From Henricia sp. BOLD:AAB3569 (Eukaryota > Echinodermata > Asteroidea > Spinulosida > Echinasteridae), in NCBI GenBank assembly GCA_037783545.1, contig JBBELK010000514.1, forward strand, positions 124,001-188,000: 64,000 nucleotides of DNA, read 5' to 3'. Shown here piece after piece: positions 54,963 to 64,000 of the stretch. Each line of letters starts with the position of its first letter. The stretch's first letter is position 1. Under the pieces are notes generated by a model. It searched no databases and was not told where the DNA came from. It was given only the letters and a program-made list of their open reading frames with translations. The translations under genes and the position numbers were made by a program.

Positions 54963-55094
54963 GAGGCGGATGCCAACTCGGCAACTTTTTTACTCATTTT
55001 CACGAAAACCAAAAATATTTCAAAAATCAACCTCTCACTACTTTTTCTTCGATACATATCAAACATTCTGACAAACATGTCCCGAAACAGAATT

Positions 55095-55292
55095 TTGCAA
55101 ATGCGAGAAATCATCAGGGATTCCCTGGGGAGTGGGAGAGTCTGAGTACCGCACTCGCAGCTCGGCATGCGCAATGCAACACGCGCCGTATAGCCACGGC
55201 ACGGTTGGATTGAGTGTTCTGCAGTGCAAGTCCATGTTACATGGACTCCCTCGCCACGAAGGGAATCCCCGATGATTTCTCGCATTTGCAGC
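55095..55292. mobile_element. short MITE with GCAAATGCGAGAAATCAT ends
   Basis: GCAAATGCGAGAAATCATCA at the left pairs with TGATTTCTCGCATTTGC at the right, followed inward by GGGATTCCC in inverted form. Non-coding. Confidence 0.75.
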
Positions 55293-55339
55293 ATTTAGTT
55301 GAACCAACTCGCCGTTGAACCATTCCTCCATGGTTGAAC

Positions 55340-55893
55340 TAGAGCTGCGACGTTTGAACGTTTAAACGTTTAAACGACCGAAATTTAACTATCCGTTTAG
55401 AAAAATGCTAAACGGATATCCGAAACCAACTTGTGAAAAAACGATCCTCCCTTTTTCAAAGATCTAATGGCCGTTTTGCGCCGCCAGAAATTTCTAAAGT
55501 GGCAATTTTGTTCGTAAGAATCAGGCAGCATACTGCTGTGATGAGCCCAACGGTACGTCGGTAACCTTTGTGGTTTCAAGCCGAAGATGTACAGTTGCGT
55601 TTGCGGGCGGAAGCGATTTTACTGGTTTACGGTTTAATCTTGTTGAATTCAAAGCAAGGCGGTAAACACTGTTTACTGTACATAGCTGAACTTTCGTGGC
55701 CTGCATCATGTACAATGCTCCGAGTGTCAGTGGTGCCGCGCGAACGCACATGATACCAGGTCAAAGAACCTTTTATTGCGAGCGCGGTAATAAGTTTTAC
55801 TTTTTGTTATGTTTACCATTCGTTTAAACGTTTAAACGAACGTTAAATTGACATTTAAACGTTTAGAAAAATAAACGGTAACTCCCAGCGCTA
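55340..55893. mobile_element. hAT-like non-autonomous element
   Basis: 554 bp from TAGAGCTGCGACG to CCCAGCGCTA, flanked by an exact 8-bp duplication GGTTGAAC (55332-55339 and 55894-55901). Sub-terminal GTTTAAACGTTTAAACG blocks occur at both ends. An 8-bp duplication with TAGAG-type ends fits hAT. No transposase frame is recognisable. Confidence 0.85.
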
Positions 55894-56219
55894 GGTTGAA
55901 CCAACTCGGCCAACTCAACCATTTACCAACTCGACCGTTGTGCATTGATCAGTACACATATCAGTCGAGTTGGTAATGGTAAACGGTCGAGTTAGTCACG
56001 GCGACTGAATTATTGGAATATTTAGGTCTGGGAACCAGACGGGCTGTGCGCCACCCTTCGAGGATGTTAGTGTTTTATAGACAATTTTGCGAAAAATGTT
56101 CCAACTAACCCCACTCTCCCCTACTGCATGGGGTCCCAGTGGGTGTCTGTGCATGGTAATCTTTCCCATCATTTTACACTGAACAGTTTTGCATTTTTTT
56201 CTTCATTTATTTATTGCAG
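55894..56219. other. region upstream of ACC exon, no gene
   Basis: Contains ACCAACTCGACCGTT motifs also seen at 34560. It ends in a pyrimidine-rich tract and acceptor TTTATTGCAG (AG at 56218-56219), so it is probably intron before the first coding exon of ACC. Confidence 0.5.
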
Positions 56220-56296
56220 AAAAGTTTCTATTGATAAGTAAAATGTACATCGCCAAAGCATTGTCGTCGTGACTAAATAAGTCACAAACGCCAACC
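56220..56296 (+). promoter_or_regulatory. ACC 5' UTR segment with a short upstream ORF
   Basis: Follows a good splice acceptor, implying an untranslated exon further upstream. It contains a 9-codon upstream ORF (56244-56273, MYIAKALSS then TGA) ending 23 bp before the ACC start. Confidence 0.6.
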
Positions 56297-56562
56297 ATGT
56301 CGAGCGCTAAAAAAGAATCGGAAGTTGACCCTGCTCAAACAGTACCTTCGGCCGCCAACAATGATGACCAACAGGCTGCAGCGACTAGCGCCAACGGTCA
56401 ACGATCGTCACGATCACGACGCGAGAGCGGCAAGCGTGTGGCGTTCACGCTCTCGGAAGATTCCACCACAACCGATGAAAGTTTGGATGGAAGCATTATG
56501 TCCAATGGTAACAACGGGGATGTCTTTTTGAGTCCAGAAGATTTGGCAAAAAAGCGAGCACG
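56297..56562 (+). CDS. ACC: acetyl-CoA carboxylase, coding exon 1
   Basis: Starts ATG in context CAACCATGTCG (A at -3). It encodes a Ser/Thr-rich N-terminal extension (about 88 residues, including KRVAFTLSEDSTTTDESLDG), as in animal ACCs, where this part is regulatory. Donor CACG|GTAAGA leaves two bases of an Arg codon completed by the next exon. Confidence 0.88.
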
Positions 56563-56701
56563 GTAAGAAATTGTTGAATTGCCAGAAGGGAATTATCAAG
56601 CCTTAAAGTATGCAATATAGACTCTTTGCGTGGCGGCCATCTTGGGATACAATCACATTGTCACTGTATTATCATGCATGATCGTAAGTAGGTGCTTTGT
56701 G

Positions 56702-56870
56702 AATCTATTGGGGTATCATGGCCAAGTGGTCCAGCTAGTCAAATTTAAGACCAATTGGTTAATTCTGTAGGTCATAAGTTCCAGGCCTTTCGCGTCCATG
56801 GTCGTGTCGCGGTGTGTGCCCTTAAGCAAGGCACTTTGCCATAAATTGCCTCTCTCTACCCAGAAATAAA
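56702..56870 (+). mobile_element. tRNA-related SINE, family C
   Basis: GGGGTATCATGGCCAAGTGG (A box), a decayed B box near 56775, then GTGCCCTTAAGCAAGGCACT and TTTGCCATAAATTGCC, as at 57932-58075. Confidence 0.65.
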
Positions 56871-57931
56871 GATCTGTGAGGGCAATTGTGCAAAAGTCCT
56901 ACATGTACGTATAGGTTTAAAATAACATGCCAAAACATCCCTGGAATTTTTTTACCTGAAATAAATTTCTTATTGACCACTATCACAGACACTCTCACGG
57001 AAAAAAATGCCACTGCGTATTAAACGCCATCAAGTACGCGCACGCACACCCTGGAAAATCTTGGGTACATGTCTTTGCTTTACTAAAAAAAAAAAAGTTC
57101 TGAACCAGGGAGTGCGATTTTATGCTTTAAATTTGTTTTAAACAAATTTAAAAACATGATACGTGTGCATTCACGTGTGCCAGTGTATACTGCATGCAGG
57201 CCTGGTGATCACAAAAAAAAATCAAAGAAAAACTTAGGTTAATTTTAATTCTGTTAAACATGTTGCACATGTATAAAAATATATTTTTTTAAATCAAAAC
57301 TTGCAACCCAAATAATGTACAAATTACATTTATAAGTGCATGTATGAAAATTTAATAAACTTATGACAGAAAAGGCATTATTTGTTAGACAAATTGGTAT
57401 TTGTTTTGGAATACGTGTGCATGTTGTGCATGATTTGTGTGATTGCAGTGCCCTCGCCTGGTGTATCTAATCTATGAACGGACTTGCAAACAAATATCAC
57501 GCCATTCTTCAAACTTTACTTAATCTTTAATTTCTTTCTGTTTCATACATGTAATGGCTGATATACCAGGGTCACTGGTGAATGATTTACTAATAAGAAT
57601 GGTGACGGTTACGTAATGTGCTATTGTTTAATTGCCTATATCTCTCAAATTTGGTGCTTGGGGTTAAAATCCAATAAATTTCGGATGGTCTTTTGTGCTC
57701 TTTGCCCTAACACCCAAAATGAAAAGCCATCGATTTTGATCCATTTTATTGAAAATGACAAGGTACCCATTTTGTTTGTTTGTTTTTAACAACTTCTGCT
57801 TCCTGTTTAGGAGTTAAAGTTTGTTTTGATGCCGTGTCTGCGTGTAGACATCATTTCAAGCTAAAGCAATTTTCTGTGATTTTTTGTTTGTTTGTTTAAT
57901 TCTATTTTTGACAAAACGGGGAAACTAATTG

Positions 57932-58115
57932 GCACTGCGGCTGAGCGGTCAGGTGAATTGCACTAAAGACCTAATTGATTCTACAAGATGTGGATTCGAA
58001 TTCAGGCAGTGCCATGGTGCATGTGCCCTTGGGCAAGGCACTTTGCCATAAATTGCTGCCCTCTTGTAGGGCAGTTTCCTTGTGTAAGGACATGCATGAT
58101 TGCATATCTTGTATT
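57932..58115 (+). mobile_element. tRNA-related SINE, family C
   Basis: TGGCACTGCGGCTGAGCGGT, B box GGATTCGAATTCAGGC, GTGCCCTTGGGCAAGGCACT and TTTGCCATAAATTGCTGCC. Its 3' end stops where the TIR element at 58116 begins. Confidence 0.7.
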
Positions 58116-58575
58116 TGGGCAATTCCCAAAATTAGGGGTCCAAAACGTTTGGTGGCCTAGTTATGTACGACACCCTGTGCATCAAAAATCGCCACTCATG
58201 ATCACAGATTCTCAGTAATACATGTAGACTGTGGCCTGTGATTATAGGGAACAGCACCAATTTCTAGAGAATTTTGTTTTGTGATTACTGACAAATACTT
58301 GAAACAAAAGACCATAAAGGCTCATAATTTGTCCCATTCTATTGAATAGGAATTTGGTGTCCGTGGTTACTTACGCCAATGAGAATTAGCTGTAGAATGA
58401 GTTTGCATTAACCTTGGTCATGTTGGTGCCTTATACACACACAAACGTTAAATTTAAGTGGCATTTATGGAAATAAAAATAAATATTTTCTACTGAAAAA
58501 ACACTTTCAATTACACACTTAAAAATCTTTAAAAGCATGTCACACTTTTGGACCCCTAATTTTGGGAATTACCCA
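58116..58575. mobile_element. 460-bp TIR element with 8-bp target duplication
   Basis: TGGGCAATTCCCAAAATTAG at the left and the inverse CTAATTTTGGGAATTACCCA at the right. The flanks CTTGTATT (58108-58115) and CTTGCATT (58576-58583) are an 8-bp duplication with one difference. hAT-like by duplication length. Confidence 0.75.
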
Positions 58576-58941
58576 CTTGCATTGTACTACGTGTCGAAAT
58601 TAAAAATCCTACTTTTGATCTTACATAATTTTGTCATTTTCCAACGGATTTAAACCAAAATTTCAGATCATGTAAACAAGGCCTGACAAATTTTATTGAG
58701 AGAGTTTCATCAGTTTTGTCTGAGAGGGTGAGATTTAAAAGCCAATTTAAGACAACAAAAATTGTCCTCAAGATGGCAGCTTTTTAATACAGTCTATAAC
58801 GTTCAGCCTATTCTGTGGTTATGTTTCTCCTTTGTGTACTGTGCTTTCAAATTTCTTGTCAAAATCCATGGTGCTCTTGTTATTGTCTAACCCTTATTTT
58901 GTGTGCTTGTTGCACGTTTGTGCTTAATGTTTATTCCACAG

Positions 58942-59025
58942 TAGTCAGCCCCATGATTCACTTGAGTCTGAACCCGAGCCCTGCCCTGCTTCCATTTTAC
59001 ATCAAAAAAGGTCCTCCTTCGATAA
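58942..59025 (+). CDS. ACC: acetyl-CoA carboxylase, coding exon 2
   Basis: After acceptor TTATTCCACAG, one base completes Arg. It encodes SQPHDSLESEPEPCPASILH followed by QKRSSFD. Donor GATAA|GTAAGT leaves two bases of an Asn codon. The 84-bp exon keeps phase with both neighbours. It is the least conserved of the coding exons, so the call rests on phase and splice sites. Confidence 0.75.
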
Positions 59026-59236
59026 GTAAGTACCAATCCCATTCTAAACACCACTTGTCGTACGTCATATTTCCAAGTGTGTCAACAACTTACATGCAAC
59101 CCTGCGTTGCAATGCCGTCCTGTTGTAAACGGTCCATTTTTTAAAAACTTTTTGGGCCATATTTTTCAAAGTTCTCCTTTTACCCAGAGCGAAAAAATTG
59201 CACCTTTAAACCCTGGTGAAAACTTTACTAAGATTT

Positions 59237-59434
59237 TCCAGGGCAAACCCAGATTGTCTGGCAGGCCTTTCAAGGGCAAACCCAGATTGTCTGGCAGGCT
59301 TTTCAAGGGCAAACTCAGATTGTCTGCCAGGCCTTTCCAGGGCACACCCAGATTGTCTGGCAGGCTTTTCAAGGGCAAACTCAGATTGTCTGCCAGGCCT
59401 TTCCAGGGCAAACCCAGATTGTCTGGCAGGCCTC
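59237..59434 (+). repeat. 36-bp minisatellite, about 5.5 units
   Basis: Units of TTTCAAGGGCAAACCCAGAT plus TGTCTGGCAGGCC, alternating between AAACCCAGATTGTCTGGC and AAACTCAGATTGTCTGCC variants. Because 36 is a multiple of three, several frames stay open on both strands, but these are by-products. Confidence 0.92.
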
Positions 59435-59604
59435 CATATGTTTTTGTGCAAAAATGTCATTCATTCCAGGGTCTTTTACACCAGGAAATTGATCATCATA
59501 TTTATTGTTCAAAGTAAAAGGGCCCGGTAGACACTTTAATCAAGGATTGTGCTCACTCAACATGATTTTTAATGTTATTTTCTCTATTGCACCACAGGAT
59601 TTTG

Positions 59605-59700
59605 CCCTAGGGATTCAACGTTTAATTAGTCAACCGTTTAATCGAAGAAAAAAATTGAAAACCCGGTTTTGCCGAACGTTTAAACGAAACCCAATTTTAA
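59605..59700 (-). repeat. GTTTAAACG-type repeat fragment, paired with 62528-62612
   Basis: CCTAGGGATTCAACGTTTAA and CGGTTTTGCCGAACGTTTAA at this site recur in inverted form at 62528-62612. Related in style to the hAT-like element at 55340-55893. Confidence 0.6.
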
Positions 59701-60343
59701 AGAATTTACAATAATGCACCTATCAATTGTTTACTCACCCCCCTCCCAGCGCTGCCCCCGCCCTTCCCACCTCCCCCCCCCCCCCTCCCATCCCTACCTC
59801 AGACTTTACTGCCAATTTCTCTTCCCACAAAGGAAGCATTGCATTAATCAAAATGATTGGGTCAAAAATCTGAAAGGGGGCACCTTGACACAAAATATTT
59901 GCAACCATGCTCATGTCAGTCACCAACAATTTGATGCAACGACGATTCCATTTTACTACACGCTGATCGGCTGGAAAAAAACTACATGTAGATATGCGTT
60001 ACATGCAACTTCAAACAGGTTGATTGCTATTTATGAAACATTCTCCATGGGGTGTTATGCAGTGTTTCTATCATGTCTATTATTGTGTTATGTACCGGTA
60101 CATGGTTGCTTAATACTGGTTTAAGGCCTCATTAAATCCTGCTGTGGTTATGTTTACATTGTTTTTCCCTCTATTGTTTCAGTTTTGGATAAACATGTAC
60201 GTAGTATGTAGTATGTAGCCGACAGTTTTAATTTAAACCCAATCTGCTGTGATATTGTAATGTTTGTTTTTTAAAAAAGTCAATTTATGCTTGTTTCACT
60301 GGTTTATGTACTAAAAACTAACAAATCTAAAATTCTCGTTCAG

Positions 60344-60503
60344 CTTCCGTCACACGATGTCAGGAATGAACCTGGTGGATCTTGGCAACCGGCCAATTAA
60401 CAAAAGCGAGTGGCGACGAGGGAGGAAGGACAGTAAGGATTTCTCCGTCGCCACACCGGCGGAGTTTGTGAAGAAGTTTGGGGGTGATTACGTCATAAAC
60501 AAG
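60344..60503 (+). CDS. ACC: acetyl-CoA carboxylase, coding exon 3 (AMPK-type site)
   Basis: The first base completes Asn. It encodes FRHTMSGMNLVDLGNRP and DFSVATPAEFVKKFGGDYVI, matching the start of the biotin carboxylase region in animal ACCs. The serine in MSGMNLV (residue about 123) aligns with Ser79 of mammalian ACC1, the inhibitory AMPK site: Phe at -5, Arg at -4, Leu at +4. It ends in phase 0 at AAG|GTAAAG. Confidence 0.95.
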
Positions 60504-60713
60504 GTAAAGAAATTACAAAGTCTCCAACACAATTTGACATGCTTGATCACAGGGTCTATAGAACTAAAGCTACACTACCCATCAAAACTTTGGAAATGGC
60601 TTGAAAGTTTCAGGTTTTTGCTTTAAGCATGAAAAAACGACAGTGTGGTCCACAAGTAATGTACTATGTATATTGAGTAAACAAATGAATTTTTTTCCTC
60701 CAAACTTTTCTAG
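60504..60713 (+). other. ACC intron 3
   Basis: Short intron with canonical ends. No repeat recognised. Confidence 0.85.
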
Positions 60714-60852
60714 ATACTTATCGCAAATAACGGAATTGCTGCAGTAAAGTGCATGCGATCCATTCGGCGCTGGGCTTTTGAGGTCTTTCGCAATGAGAAA
60801 GCCATTCGGTTTGTCGTCATGGTTACACCAGAGGACCTGACTGCTAATGCAG
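60714..60852 (+). CDS. ACC: acetyl-CoA carboxylase, coding exon 4 (biotin carboxylase)
   Basis: Encodes [20 protein letters not shown], then [19 protein letters not shown], the N-terminal subdomain of biotin carboxylase. Donor GCAG|GTGAGT leaves the first base of Glu. Confidence 0.96.
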
Positions 60853-61049
60853 GTGAGTTGTTGCCTTTATAAGAGTCATTTACTAATTACGAGGGTTGCA
60901 AAATTCTTGCAGTTTGCTGAAAAACTGATTGTAATGCCATTCTTAAAAGGATGGTACGTAAAAAAAAGAAGTCAAAATAGAAAACAAAAAAACAGTGGTT
61001 TGGATGTATGGTGCCTAATCACCATCGAACTGAAACAACCAAACTTGAG

Positions 61050-61145
61050 ATGAGAGAAAAGTCATATGGGCCTTATCGGGATTTGAACTCAAGACCTCCG
61101 ACTCACTGGGCAGATGTTCTACCAGCTGAGCTTTAAGGCACAATG
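61050..61145 (-). pseudogene. decayed tRNA-like sequence
   Basis: On the minus strand: GCCTTAAAGCTCAGCTGGTA (A box) and TTGAGTTCAAATCCCGA (B box) with TAAGGCC at the end. The acceptor pairs at six of seven positions but the T stem does not pair, so it is a tRNA relic or a SINE head, not a working gene. Confidence 0.5.
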
Positions 61146-61246
61146 GTATACTCCCTCAGGTTTTCCCTACAAACCCAACTTTGTTCTGTGCGTTGCATGG
61201 GAGCGCAACTCGCGGAAGTACTGAACGTAATATTTAGTATAATTTA

Positions 61247-61619
61247 GTATTATTTATTTATTCACCACATCCAACAGCGGATCCAAGGACCGCCAATTAC
61301 AGGAATGGGATCAATTAACATAGATATTCAAATAACTATCAACTTCTACGTTGAATTAGAAACGGCCAGAGACACTGGGGAATCCCTCCCTTTGCTCTTC
61401 ACGAAAGAATGCTCTGGGATTTTTAAAGTGCATTACCGAAACCTAACACACTGGACTAACGGCTTTACATCCGTTCCGAAGGACCGAACAAGTGTGATTA
61501 AGTGCCTTGCTCAAGAGCACAGGTGCCACAACCCGTCACGGCCCGGAATCAAACCCACATTCTAGTACTGGCACAGGAACTTGAGTTCGACGCACTAGAC
61601 TGCTCGGCCATAACATTCC
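61247..61619 (-). mobile_element. tRNA-headed SINE, family B/A hybrid
   Basis: Minus-strand head ATGTTATGGCCGAGCAGTCT, B box near 61545, TGCTCTTGAGCAAGGCACTT, TTCGTGAAGAGCAAAGGGAG and an AAATA-rich end. The head and tail match 41378-41582, while the middle matches family A (54219-54600). Confidence 0.75.
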
Positions 61620-61708
61620 CTAATCACCATTGAACTACCTGTACATTAGTACATCTGAAATCAAGGGTTTTTTAACATAAAATGTGTCATTGCATCAGAC
61701 TCAATGCA

Positions 61709-62150
61709 TAGTTCCGACCTGTCAATCCTCCGAACCCGCCGACCAATCACTACAGAGCTAGCAGATGTCACCAACATAGGTCAAACTGCACTGTACGTTC
61801 ACAACAACATGATCACGCGATATGTTCTGCCGGCCCCATACAATTTGTACAGTGTTGTGACGATCCGGGTGAATTTTTGGTTTTAAGGCCGGTCGTTTCG
61901 TTGTTCAAAGGTACGAAAGCTATATTTCGTGATGATATGACATCCCTGTATTACTGGCCCTTTACTCAGTGTGTTCTAAGATAACTGTTGACCCTGAAAC
62001 ATGAATACCTTTGAGTTTTCTCCAATGAATCTGTGCTTTCCGTTGAAAGTCCCATTGCTTTGTGCGTAGTGTGTCGCCGTTTTGACGATAGCGTGTGAGC
62101 CATAGCAACAATATCCACGGGGGCGGGGCTAACTAGGCAAACTCGAACTA
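61709..62150. mobile_element. 442-bp TIR element, copy 2
   Basis: End-to-end match of 7748-8188, with ends TAGTTCCGA and TCGAACTA, and ATGCA-type flanks on both sides. It ends 35 bp before ACC exon 5, so it lies close to that exon's branch-point region. Confidence 0.75.
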
Positions 62151-62185
62151 TGCATTGATAAATATATTACCACTATTTGAACCAG

Positions 62186-62377
62186 AATACATCAAGCATG
62201 CAGACCACTACGTGCCAGCTCCGGGCGGCTCCAATAACAACAATTACGCCAACGTGGAGCTCATTCTGGACATTGCTAAGAGGATAAAGGTTGATGCGGT
62301 GTGGGCCGGCTGGGGGCATGCTTCTGAGAACCCTAAACTACCTGAGATGCTACACAAGAATGGAATTGCCTTCATCG
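62186..62377 (+). CDS. ACC: acetyl-CoA carboxylase, coding exon 5 (biotin carboxylase)
   Basis: Encodes [40 protein letters not shown] and [20 protein letters not shown], almost unchanged from other animal ACCs. Two bases at the start complete Glu. It ends with the first base of Gly. Confidence 0.97.
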
Positions 62378-62687
62378 GTAAAGTTTTCAATTTGTTTTAA
62401 TTATTTGGGTCATTCTGCGAAGTTGAGGCATAGTTTCCCTATGCCGCAACTAGTTTTCCTATTCCTCAATTGACTATTAAAACATTGTTCCCAGTTCTTG
62501 CCTCTAAAAACAATTGTAAATTCTTTAAAATAGGGTTTCGTTTAAACGTTCGGCAAAACCGGTTTTGAAATTTTTTTTTTCGGTTAATCGGTTAAACGTC
62601 CCATCCCTAGTTTGTAAATAAAGATCTTTTAACCTAAGGGCTTGTTTTGTCGTAAAGTCATATATTTACCTTTATTTTTCATGCCAG
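62378..62687 (+). other. ACC intron 5
   Basis: Canonical ends in phase. Contains the GTTTAAACG-type repeat fragment at 62528-62612. Confidence 0.85.
62528..62612 (+). repeat. GTTTAAACG-type repeat fragment
   Basis: Inverted partner of 59605-59700 (TTTCGTTTAAACGTTCGGCA and CATCCCTAG). Confidence 0.6.
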
Positions 62688-62902
62688 GCCCCTCTGAGAA
62701 AGCCATGTGGGCTCTCGGAGACAAGATTGCGTCAAATATCGTCGCGCAAAGTGCAAACGTTCCCACATTGCCGTGGAACGGCGACAATCTGCGCATTGAT
62801 AGGACGGATCCGGAAGAAGATGCAAGGAATGGTCACACCATCACCGTGCCCAATGAGATCTATCAGAAGGGTTGTGTGAAGGATGCTGAGGAGGCTTTGC
62901 AG
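62688..62902 (+). CDS. ACC: acetyl-CoA carboxylase, coding exon 6 (biotin carboxylase)
   Basis: Encodes PSEKAMWALGDKIASNIVAQ, SANVPTLPWNGDNLRID, a variable loop, and YQKGCVKDAEEALQ, the part leading into the ATP-grasp fold. It ends in phase 0 at CAG|GTAGGA. Confidence 0.97.
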
Positions 62903-63768
62903 GTAGGAATAGGACTCCGGTTTGGGCCCTTTTTTAATGAATAATTGAATTGTTTTTTCATAATCGGCGTCAAGTGCGCCACGTTAAGCCTAGCGTACAT
63001 CGACATTGCAACTGCTGTTCAGTTGCTGTTCATGTGTGCGTAGCGCGCATCGACAGAAACTGATTAGTTCCGCAACTAGCGGCAACTGGGAGCATCCAGC
63101 TATATCTACATTTCCAGAGTGCGCACATCGACACAGCAACTCGGTAAAGCGCAGAGTGCATTGCCCTTGCAACTGGAAGCAACTGTGCTTGCAGTTGCTG
63201 TCGATGTGCGCGCACGTGATCAGATGCACGCGAGCAACTGGCAGCAACTAGTTGCAAGTACGCGTACATCGACGCAACTGGGTACAACTAGTTGCCAGAA
63301 AGTAGAACATGAGCAACTCGCGGCAACTGGGATTTTTTCAGTTGCCGGTAGTTGCAAGTGCGCGTATATCGACCTTTTTGAGCAACTGATCAGTTGCTCC
63401 CAGTTGCTCCTAGTTGCCGGAAACACCAGTTGCCACTAGTTGCTTCCAGTTGCAAGGTGGATGTACGCTCGGCTTTAGGGAACACTCTGGCGATTTTCTG
63501 TGAGTAAACTTTTGCGGCATCTGTCAAAGTTTTTCCATTGTTTTCGTCATTTGTACTTTTCTGGAAGGCATATGTTTCTGCATTAAGCTGTAAAAACCTG
63601 AACCTCGTATGCTGATGATTTTGCTGCAATGTGAATGGATTTCCAGTGAGTTTTTGAAGTGCGCCAAGTTAGGGGACATTACTATAATGAACCTTTTAAA
63701 AAAAGAGCATTTTGCTAGTAAAACGTTCCTTCTTGAGAGTTAATTTTCACAACTCCTCCCCTGAACAG
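62903..63768 (+). other. ACC intron 6
   Basis: Canonical ends in phase 0. More than half is the AGTTGC-rich element at 62987-63474. Confidence 0.85.
62987..63474. mobile_element. AGTTGC-rich MITE with TTA target site
   Basis: AGCCTAGCGTACATCGAC at the left and the inverse of GGATGTACGCTCGGCT at the right, flanked by TTA (62984-62986 and 63475-63477). The inside is almost wholly GCAACT/AGTTGC motifs in both orientations, with GCGTACATCGAC repeats. A TTA duplication fits PIF/Harbinger. Confidence 0.75.
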
Positions 63769-63932
63769 CACGCTGAACGCATCGGGTTCCCCATCATGAT
63801 CAAAGCTTCAGAGGGCGGAGGCGGTAAAGGCATCCGCAAGGTGGAGAATAAAGAGGATTTTGGCGTCATGTTCAGACAGGTGCAAAATGAAGTGCCGGGA
63901 TCGCCAGTCTTTGTCATGAAGTTGGCTAAAAG
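63769..63932 (+). CDS. ACC: acetyl-CoA carboxylase, coding exon 7 (ATP-grasp); gene runs off the window
   Basis: Encodes [20 protein letters not shown] (the ATP-binding glycine-rich loop), [18 protein letters not shown] and [15 protein letters not shown]. Donor AAAAG|GTAGGC leaves two bases of a codon. The rest of the biotin carboxylase domain, the biotin carrier and the carboxyltransferase domains lie beyond 64000. The enzyme makes malonyl-CoA from acetyl-CoA, bicarbonate and ATP in the cytosol or at mitochondria. Confidence 0.97.
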
Positions 63933-64000
63933 GTAGGCAGATGACTCATCTGAACAGACCACTCGTCTGAATAGACGACGTGACTAAAGTTGACTTCACT

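Larger units (their letters stand above)
56563..58941 (+). other. ACC intron 1
   Basis: Canonical ends in phase. Contains two SINE copies and a TIR element, listed separately. The rest (56870-57930, 58585-58930) shows no gene. Confidence 0.85.
59026..60343 (+). other. ACC intron 2
   Basis: Canonical ends in phase. Contains a 36-bp minisatellite (59237-59434), a GTTTAAAC repeat fragment (59605-59700) and a C-rich run near 59775. No gene seen. Confidence 0.8.
60853..62185 (+). other. ACC intron 4
   Basis: Canonical ends in phase. Holds a tRNA-like fragment (61050-61145), a SINE (61247-61619) and a 442-bp TIR element (61709-62150). No gene otherwise. Confidence 0.85.

Noticed and set aside
59077-59530. 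Open frames with KPRLSGRPFKG-type repeats on both strands
   Set aside because: They come from the 36-bp minisatellite inside an ACC intron; length divisible by three keeps frames open.

Overview
This is nuclear DNA from an intron-rich animal. Three host genes are recognisable: a class C GPCR of the metabotropic glutamate receptor type (minus strand, 7076-16095), an RSBN1/KDM9-family chromatin gene (plus strand, 22861-31402), and the 5' part of acetyl-CoA carboxylase (plus strand, from 56297 and running off the right edge). The rest is a dense mosaic of transposable elements. The mix (CR1/L2-like LINE, tRNA-headed SINEs with AAT, AAATA or CAA tails, many foldback MITEs, a Ty3/gypsy element) suggests a marine invertebrate deuterostome. 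My best guess is an echinoderm such as a sea star. That guess rests on remembered repeat style, not on a search, and is only moderately secure.

Layout. 1-300: a dispersed repeat whose inverted partner lies at 22375-22672. 451-6819: a CR1/L2-like LINE on the plus strand (1666-5966) inserted into an older minus-strand copy of its own family, which also carries a Harbinger-like MITE. 7076-16095: the receptor gene in two exons; its 6.5 kb intron holds several TIR elements and a minisatellite. 16100-22860: SINEs and long foldback elements. 22861-31402: RSBN1 in five coding exons, every junction agreeing in phase, with introns full of MITEs. 31403-44490: no coding sequence recognised; hAT-like elements, SINEs, and four copies of an element whose core repeats a motif built on CGCCCCAAAACCACTTCG. 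44494-53928: a Ty3/gypsy LTR retrotransposon on the minus strand that looks whole, has apparently identical 1240-bp LTRs, a tRNA-Leu primer site, gag, pol and an unusual third ORF with two C2H2 zinc fingers. 53929-56219: SINE and MITEs. 56220-64000: ACC exons 1-7 (coding), with repeats in the introns.

The three host genes have unrelated jobs: glutamate-type signalling, histone H4K20 demethylation, and fatty-acid synthesis. I see no operon-like or functional clustering. The most interesting points are the gypsy element with a zinc-finger ORF behind a strong splice acceptor, the LINE nested in its own family, a conserved AMPK-type serine encoded at the start of ACC exon 3, a three-copy family of 593-bp elements with exact 8-bp target duplications, and the large number of palindromic elements inside host introns. 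I found no CRISPR array, rRNA or intact tRNA gene.
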